This document shows, one piece after another, positions 59,060-64,000 of a DNA stretch of 64,000 nt. The stretch covers positions 26,438 to 90,437 of the forward strand of contig NZ_BAABJQ010000034.1 in assembly GCF_039543385.1 (NCBI RefSeq). The letters are read 5' to 3'. Both the position numbers and the translations under genes were made by a program. The notes beneath the pieces are model-generated. The model did no database searches. It was not told where the DNA came from and worked only from the letters and a program-made list of their open reading frames with translations. The stretch comes from Rugosimonospora acidiphila. Lineage in GTDB: Bacteria > Actinomycetota > Actinomycetes > Mycobacteriales > Micromonosporaceae. Within the stretch, counting starts at the first letter, position 1. Every line of letters starts with the position of its first letter.

Positions 59060-60328
59060 TCACCCGACCGGGCGGGCGCGGGTGAGCTCGTCCACCGCGG
59101 CGACCACCGCGCCCGCGCCGTCCTCGGCCGCCAGCAGCGCCGCGATCCGGCCGGCCCGCTGCCGGTACGCGGGCGCGCCGACCGCCGCGGCGATCGCCGC
59201 CGCGAGCCGGCCCTCGGTCAACCGGGCGACTGGAATGGCGGTCGGGGCGACGCCCAGGCCGGTCAGCCGGCCGGCCCAGAACGCCTGGTCGGCGATCATC
59301 GGTACCGGTACGGCCGGCACGCCGGCACGCAGCCCGGCCGCCGTGGTGCCCGCCCCGGCGTGGTGAACCACCGCGGCCACCCGGGGGAACAGCCAGTCAT
59401 GCGGCACCGGGCCGATCGTCATCACGTCCCCGCCGGTGACGGTCAGGCCCGCCCAGCCGGACTGCACCAGGCCCCGGACCCCGGCCCGGCGCAGCGCACC
59501 GGCGACCACCCCGGCCAGCCACGACGAGTACCCGCCGGCCATGCTGCCGAACCCGATGAACACCGGCGGCGGGCCGGCGGCGAGGAAGTCCACGAGGTCG
59601 GCCGGTGGCCGCCAGCCGAGCGGCCGGGCCGGCCACCAGTACCCGACCACGTCCAGCCCCGGGCGCCAGTCGTCCGGTCGGGGCACCACGGCCGGGCTGT
59701 ACCCGTGCAGGATCGGCCACCGCTGCCGGCGCTGCCGGACGTCCAGCGCGGCCAGGGACTCGGGCGGCAGGCCCAGCCGGGCGCGCAGCAGCCGCACGGG
59801 CCGGTCGAACACCCGCCGGGCCACGGTGCGGGTAAGCGCCCCAGCGGCCCGGTTGGCCAGCCGGCCGCCCAGCCGGTAGGCGCCGGCGGTCACCGGCGGG
59901 AAGTCGCCGGTGGGGTCGACCGGCTGGAGGAACAGCCCGGCGCTCGGCACGCCCAGGGCCTGCGCCACCTGGTACCCGAGCGGGGCCGTGGTCGTGGCCA
60001 GCAGCAGCACGTCGGGGCGGCGTTCGGCGATCGACATCATCCCGTCGACCAGCCCCCAGACCTGCTGGCGGGCCAGCCGTGCCAGCTCGAACGCGCCGCG
60101 TGGGCCGGCACCGCGCCGGAACAGCGCGCGCCCCCGCGCGGACGCCTGGATCTCCCGGACGTCACCGGACAGGGGCAGCAGGTCCAGGCCCGCGCCGGCG
60201 ACCACCTCGGCGAAGGACTCGTGGGCCGCGATCGTCACCTGGTGACCGGCGTCGCGCAGCCGCGCACCCACCCCCGTGTACGGCGCGACGTCGCCCATGG
60301 AGCCGGCCGTGGCGATCAGTACCCGCAT
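59060..60328 (-). CDS. UGT/GT1-family glycosyltransferase
   Basis: 422 aa. N-terminal acceptor domain MRVLIATAGSMGDVAPYTGVGARLRDAGHQVTIAAHESF, and C-terminal donor-binding domain with IGPVPHDWLFPRVAAVVHHAGAGTTAAGLRAGVPAVPVPMIADQAFWAGRL. The HHAGAGTT and PMIADQ motifs are those of macrolide/sterol glucosyltransferases. It transfers a sugar from a nucleotide donor to a small lipophilic acceptor. No sugar biosynthesis genes are adjacent. Confidence 0.93.
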   Translation of the reverse strand: MRVLIATAGSMGDVAPYTGVGARLRDAGHQVTIAAHESFAEVVAGAGLDLLPLSGDVREIQASARGRALFRRGAGPRGAFELARLARQQVWGLVDGMMSIAERRPDVLLLATTTAPLGYQVAQALGVPSAGLFLQPVDPTGDFPPVTAGAYRLGGRLANRAAGALTRTVARRVFDRPVRLLRARLGLPPESLAALDVRQRRQRWPILHGYSPAVVPRPDDWRPGLDVVGYWWPARPLGWRPPADLVDFLAAGPPPVFIGFGSMAGGYSSWLAGVVAGALRRAGVRGLVQSGWAGLTVTGGDVMTIGPVPHDWLFPRVAAVVHHAGAGTTAAGLRAGVPAVPVPMIADQAFWAGRLTGLGVAPTAIPVARLTEGRLAAAIAAAVGAPAYRQRAGRIAALLAAEDGAGAVVAAVDELTRARPVG

Positions 60329-60517
60329 CGGTCCATGCTGCCTCAGGGCGCCCGACCGGCCGCGGCGAACCGGCGGACCAGTGAGCCTGGCGACTCGGGC
60401 GGACCGTTTGAGCCTGGCGGCCCGGCGCGCCGCCCGAACGGGCGGTTCCGCTCAACGCCGCCCCAACCGCGCGGCACGGCCCGCTCAGCGCCACCCTACC
60501 CGGGCGGCACGGCCCGC

Positions 60518-61831
60518 TCAGCGCATCGGCGCGACCCCGGCCTCGGCGGAGCGGGCGAGGCGCATCAGGAGTTCGGCGTTGCTTCCGGTCTTGCGCAGTT
60601 GGTCGAGGAGGTGCTCAATACCGTGCTGCGGGTCCACGCCCAACGCCTTGCGCAGCTTGGTCAGCACCGCCAGCTCACCGGCGCGCACCAGGACCTCTTC
60701 CCGGCGAGTACCGGAGGAATCGATGTCGATGGCCGGAAAGACCCGCCGCTCGGCCAGCCGCCGGTCGAGTCGCAGCTCGGCGTTGCCGGTGCTCTTGAAT
60801 TCCTCGAAGATGAGCGTGTCGCCGGCGGACCCGGTGTCGACCAGGGCGGTGGCGATGATGGTCAGCGAGCCGCCGTTCTCGATGTTGCGGGCCGAGCCCA
60901 GCAGCCGCTTCGGCGCGTTGAGGGCGGTGGAGTCGATGCCGCCGGACAGGGTGCGACCACCACCGGGCGAGGCGTTGTTGTACGCCCGGCCCAGCCGGGT
61001 GATCGAGTCCAGCAGTACGACCACGTCCTGGCCCGACTCGACCAGGCGCTTGGCCCGCTCGATGGACAGCTCGGCGGTCGCGGTGTGGTCCGACGGCGGC
61101 CGGTCGAAGGTCGAGGCGATCACCTCACCCTTCACCGAGCGCTGCATGTCGGTGACCTCTTCGGGCCGCTCGTCCACCAGCACGACCATCAGGTGGCACT
61201 CCGGGTTGTTGCGCGTGATCGCGTTCGCGATCGATTGGAGCACCATCGTCTTGCCGGCCTTCGGCGGCGACACGATCAGCGCCCGCTGCCCCTTGCCGAT
61301 CGGCATCACCAGGTCCATGACCCGGGTGGTCAGCACGCGCGGCTCGGTCTCCAACCGCAGCCGCTCCTGCGGGTACAGCGGAGTCAGCCGGTAGAACTCC
61401 GGCCGGTGCCGGGCCTGCTCGGGGTCCGTGCCGTTGACGGTGTCCAGCCGGGTCAGCGGGTGGTGCCGGTCCCGCCGGCCACCCTGCCGCGGCTGGTCCT
61501 CGCCGGCCGGCCGCACGGCCCCGGTGATCAGGTCGCCGGGGCGCAGCCCGTACCGGCGGATCTGGGTGGTGGACACGTAGACGTCGTCGGGTCCCGCCCC
61601 GTAGCCGGAGACGCGCAGCAGCCCGTAACCGTCAAAACGACTGCTGTCAAACCATTGGCTGTCTCGGATGTCCAGGATCCCGCTGACGGGGATCAGGGCC
61701 TCCTCGGCGGAGTCCCTCGCCGGCTTGCCGGCACCGCCGTTGCCGGCGGTAGTGGTACGTGCGCCGGACGGCTGCCGGCGCCGGGTGCGCCGCGCATCGG
61801 CGGTGCGTTCCGGAACTTGTGTCGCTGTCAT
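60518..61831 (-). CDS. rho: Transcription termination factor Rho, short form
   Basis: 437 aa. RNA-binding (cold-shock-like) domain: LIPVSGILDIRDSQWFDSS and DDVYVSTTQIRRYGLRPGD. ATPase: Walker A SPPKAGKTMVLQ, LVDERPEEVTDMQRSVKGEV, VVVLLDSITRLGRAYN, Q-loop SPGGGRTLSGGIDSTAL, and RRLAERRVFPAIDIDSSGTRREE. All bicyclomycin-contact motifs that I know appear intact. The long N-terminal insert domain usual for actinobacterial Rho (total above 600 aa) is absent. The surroundings (glycosyltransferase, holin-like, CHAT) are not the usual rho-prfA neighbourhood, so this is probably a second, accessory Rho. AAGGGA precedes ATG 61831. Its leader carries a repeat array. Confidence 0.9.
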   Translation of the reverse strand: MTATQVPERTADARRTRRRQPSGARTTTAGNGGAGKPARDSAEEALIPVSGILDIRDSQWFDSSRFDGYGLLRVSGYGAGPDDVYVSTTQIRRYGLRPGDLITGAVRPAGEDQPRQGGRRDRHHPLTRLDTVNGTDPEQARHRPEFYRLTPLYPQERLRLETEPRVLTTRVMDLVMPIGKGQRALIVSPPKAGKTMVLQSIANAITRNNPECHLMVVLVDERPEEVTDMQRSVKGEVIASTFDRPPSDHTATAELSIERAKRLVESGQDVVVLLDSITRLGRAYNNASPGGGRTLSGGIDSTALNAPKRLLGSARNIENGGSLTIIATALVDTGSAGDTLIFEEFKSTGNAELRLDRRLAERRVFPAIDIDSSGTRREEVLVRAGELAVLTKLRKALGVDPQHGIEHLLDQLRKTGSNAELLMRLARSAEAGVAPMR

Positions 61832-61893
61832 GGTTTCCCTTCGATGAGAAGGCGACGTGAAAATCGGGCGGTGGCCTTCGCCGGTTGCCGGCG

Positions 61894-62063
61894 CACGCTG
61901 GCCGCTGGGACACGCTGGCCGCTGAAACACGTTGGCCACCGGCGCACGCTGGCCACCGGCGCACGCTGGCCGCTGGCGCACGCTGGCCGCTGGCGCACAT
62001 TGATCACGGCCTACGTTGATCACCGCTTGTATTGATCACCGCGTGCGTTGTTCACCGACGTGC
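61894..62063. repeat. 16-17-bp tandem repeat array in the leader of the short rho gene
   Basis: Six 17-bp units related to CACGCTGGCCGCTGGCG run from 61894 to 61995 with up to four changes. Four further units (61996-62063) keep a 16-17-bp spacing but have a TTGATCACCG core. The array begins 62 bp before the rho start and probably lies in its 5' leader or promoter. Confidence 0.85.
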
Positions 62064-62426
62064 GTGGCGGCCGACGCACGTAGCGTCGCCGACTGGCAAC
62101 ATTCCCAAACCCACGCCGGAAGCAGATCCGGCGGACAAACAGAACATTTTGGGCGATCCCCGTCAGGATCCGATCCGCAACGGATCAATCCTGGAACGGA
62201 TCGCGCATGCCAGCCCCGTTGGCTATGAGGTCTGGCTATCAGCAGGGCCCGATTGATCATCAATAACGGGTGCTGCCGTCACACACAGACAACCCATGGG
62301 GCCACCTTTACGGTACATCACCGGGCCACCGGCGGCAACTCGGTACCCCATTCACCGATCCCCCGCCCCGCCGGAACGGAGGCCCCAGGTCGGGGGCTGC
62401 GTGGGCGGGGGACTACGGGGCGGAGG
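62064..62426. other. Intergenic region upstream of rho
   Basis: 363 bp, less GC-rich than neighbours (AACATTTTGGGC and ATCATCAATAACGG stretches). GGATCCGATCC and AACGGATC motifs recur around 62165-62200. No gene is seen; the rho promoter is likely here or inside the repeat array. Confidence 0.45.
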
Positions 62427-62708
62427 CTACGGGGCAGACGGCCGCGAGGGGGCCGCGCCCAGCCACGGCAGGTACGTGGTGAGCCAGGCGTCCACGCTCG
62501 GCAGCGCCAGTATCCGCGTGATCGCGCCGGTCACCGCGAGCACCTGAGCCACGGTCGGCACGGTGCCGATGTGCGCGTCGGCGGCGATCTCGGGCAGCAG
62601 CGTCAGGCCGCCGATGATGCCGGCGAACACCGTACGGGCGACCGCCCGCCACGGGTACTTGGTCTGGGTGGGCGTGGTCGGCACGGGTGTGGGTGAGTAC
62701 TGGGACAT
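62427..62708 (-). CDS. Small holin-like membrane protein
   Basis: 93 aa. A Pro/Thr-rich start, then KYPWRAVARTVFAGIIGGLTLLPEIA and VAQVLAVTGAITRILALPSVDAWL give two possible membrane helices with a WL-rich end. This resembles small holin-like proteins of actinobacterial phages, which insert in the membrane. AAGGAG lies seven nt before ATG 62708. No endolysin or other phage genes are seen near it, so it may be a phage remnant or a domesticated protein. Confidence 0.6.
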   Translation of the reverse strand: MSQYSPTPVPTTPTQTKYPWRAVARTVFAGIIGGLTLLPEIAADAHIGTVPTVAQVLAVTGAITRILALPSVDAWLTTYLPWLGAAPSRPSAP

Positions 62709-62885
62709 GAGGCTGCTCCTTCGGCTGTGCGCGGCCGGGTCGGGCAGCTGCGCGGCGTGTGCCAGCGCCGGATCGCCCACCGGCCGATGGCGCCATTACC
62801 CGCCATCCGGGACGCCGCCGCAGTCGCGTACCCGACGGCCCCGGCGCCGGCCGCCGTGCCCAGTCGCGAATCCGTCAAAACCGGA

Positions 62886-64000
62886 TCAGCCAGCCCCGAA
62901 GCACACGAAGCTGGCGGTGCTGGCCCGCACCGACTCGTCGGCCGCCGCCTGGGCGCGGGCCAGCGCGTCGGCCGGCGACCGGCCCGCCTCCAGGTGCGCG
63001 TACACGTCGGTCATCAGCGCCCGGGTGGCGCCGTCCAGGACCGTGCCGGTGCTCGCGATGACCGCGCGGGTACCCATGCCGAGCAGCGCGGCCACCAGTC
63101 CCATCAGCTCGTCGCCCGGCCGCACGGCGGGCTGGCCGGTATCGCAGCCGGACAGCACCAGCAGCGCCGGCGGCCGGCGCATCGCCGACAGGTCGTACAC
63201 GGTCAGCGGCCCGTCGGCGAGCATCAGGAACGAGAACAGCGGATTGTCGGTCCGGAACTCACCATGGGCGGCGATGTGCCCGGTACCCGCGCCGTCCAGC
63301 GCCGCCAGCGCGTCGGGAACCCGCGCCCGCTCCCCCGCCAGTACCCTCGCCCCCGGTACCCGCGCGGCGATCTCCCGCGCCTCGTCCTGCGCCTGCAGGG
63401 CGGACGGGGCGGCGACCAGCACCAGCCGGTCGCCGAGCACCAGCCGGTCGCCAAGCACCAGCCGGTCGCCGTCCGGCCGCCCCGGCCGAGACCCATCCGC
63501 CCCGGCCGCCTGGGCCCGCCACCACAGGGTCGCCGACGGGGTGACGCACACCGGCCGGCCGTGCAACCGGGGCAGCATCGGCCAGGGCAGCGCGTGCAGG
63601 GCGCCGGTGGGCACCAGTACCAGCCGCCGGTCCCCGATCAGGTCGGCCACCGGAGCCAGCAGCGCGGCATCCAGCGCCGCCAGGCCGTGCGCCGCGCTCG
63701 CGGTGGCCGCCGCGTCGTTGCCCCGCCGCAGCAGCAGCCGGCGCAGCGCGAACCGCAGCGCGTCCAGCTCCCCGACGACCGGCGCCAGCGGCCCGAGCCG
63801 GCGGTGGCGCACGCGCCCACGGTCGACGACCAGCGCGTGCAGGGCGCCGTCGACCGCCAGCAGTTCGAGCAGCACCCGGTCGCCGAGCGCGTCGGACAGC
63901 GCCCGGACCGACGGGTCTCGGCGCTGCCCATCCGGGCCGCTGCCCGGGGCGCGCCAGGTCCGGCGGCGCACCTGCGTCTCGACCGCGCGCGCCCGGCGCA
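62886..64000 (-). CDS. CHAT-domain protein (partial, N-terminus outside window)
   Basis: The frame is open to the window edge (about 371 codons seen). The C-terminal domain has the caspase-like CHAT pattern: catalytic His in GHIAAHGEFRTDNPLFS, catalytic Cys in LLVLSGCDTGQPAVRPGDE, then LMGLVAALLGMGTRAVIASTGTV. Upstream is an LLLELLAVDGALHALVVDRGRV fold. A tandem LVLGDR repeat sits at about residue 165 of the visible part. CHAT proteases act in signalling or defence complexes, often with TPR repeats; here TPRs would lie beyond the window. Function unproven. Confidence 0.82.
   Translation of the reverse strand, partial: RRARAVETQVRRRTWRAPGSGPDGQRRDPSVRALSDALGDRVLLELLAVDGALHALVVDRGRVRHRRLGPLAPVVGELDALRFALRRLLLRRGNDAAATASAAHGLAALDAALLAPVADLIGDRRLVLVPTGALHALPWPMLPRLHGRPVCVTPSATLWWRAQAAGADGSRPGRPDGDRLVLGDRLVLGDRLVLVAAPSALQAQDEAREIAARVPGARVLAGERARVPDALAALDGAGTGHIAAHGEFRTDNPLFSFLMLADGPLTVYDLSAMRRPPALLVLSGCDTGQPAVRPGDELMGLVAALLGMGTRAVIASTGTVLDGATRALMTDVYAHLEAGRSPADALARAQAAADESVRASTASFVCFGAG

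Noticed and set aside
61894..62063. CRISPR-like array upstream of rho
   Set aside because: Units are 16-17 bp and adjacent with no spacers, and no cas genes are present.
62427..64000. Prophage end
   Set aside because: Only a holin-like protein is present; no integrase, portal, tail or lysin genes and no att repeats were seen.
1..64000. tRNA, rRNA or insertion sequence
   Set aside because: No cloverleaf-like sequence with CCA-proximal pattern, no rRNA motifs and no transposase-like protein was recognised by eye; a computed scan would be needed for certainty.

Overview
The window is 64 kb of very GC-rich DNA. It has frequent GTG starts (one probable TTG), translationally coupled ATGA and GTGA junctions, TAT and lipobox signals, a SigE-family sigma factor, PadR and PucR regulators and an encapsulin/DyP pair. 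This points to a filamentous actinobacterium, Micromonosporaceae-like by feel, although the genus cannot be fixed from sequence alone. I saw no rRNA or tRNA genes, no CRISPR array and no intact insertion sequence. Short in-phase tandem repeats are unusually common, both inside genes and between them.

Layout. 1-5116 (minus): a coupled five-gene operon of a cupin, an ABC-2 exporter (ATPase and permease), a GT28/MGDG-synthase-like glycosyltransferase and a glycoside hydrolase cut by the window edge. 5.3-10.5 kb: a SnoaL-like protein divergent from a TetR regulator with two palindromic operators, a WtpA plus fused permease-ATPase tungstate/molybdate importer, and a PadR regulator. 10.8-18.7 kb: a stand-alone ketosynthase and acyl-CoA ligase, then a catabolic cluster (DapA-like aldolase, FAH-like hydrolase and an atypical SDR, divergent from an alpha/beta hydrolase and an NHL-repeat protein). 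18.7-23.8 kb: a secreted BNR-type lipoprotein, a secretory lipase, a lone Lrp ligand-binding domain, an SDR and a winged-helix protein.

24.0-37.8 kb: a LysA homologue that has lost its PLP lysine and catalytic cysteine, a P450, a DUF4190 protein, a TAT-exported metallophosphoesterase, the DyP-encapsulin operon, a geranylgeranyl-reductase-like flavoprotein, a secreted M1 peptidase, and a sigma factor with its coupled membrane protein. 37.9-54.5 kb: an MFS transporter, then what reads as one utilisation locus. It has the three-part D-hydroxyproline dehydrogenase, 4-hydroxyproline epimerase, a DapA-family deaminase, a complete Dpp/Opp-type peptide importer, a secreted M6 protease and a PucR regulator. 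Together these would let the cell digest hydroxyproline-rich protein outside, import peptides and break down hydroxyproline.

54.6-64.0 kb: an AAA+ ATPase, a nitroreductase, a secreted alpha/beta hydrolase, a duplicated VOC protein, a UGT-like glycosyltransferase, a short Rho factor whose leader carries a 16-17-bp tandem repeat array, a holin-like membrane protein and a CHAT-domain protein running off the end. The points most worth a second look are the LysA pseudoenzyme, the short Rho and its repeat leader, the hydroxyproline locus and the first glycosyltransferase-exporter operon.
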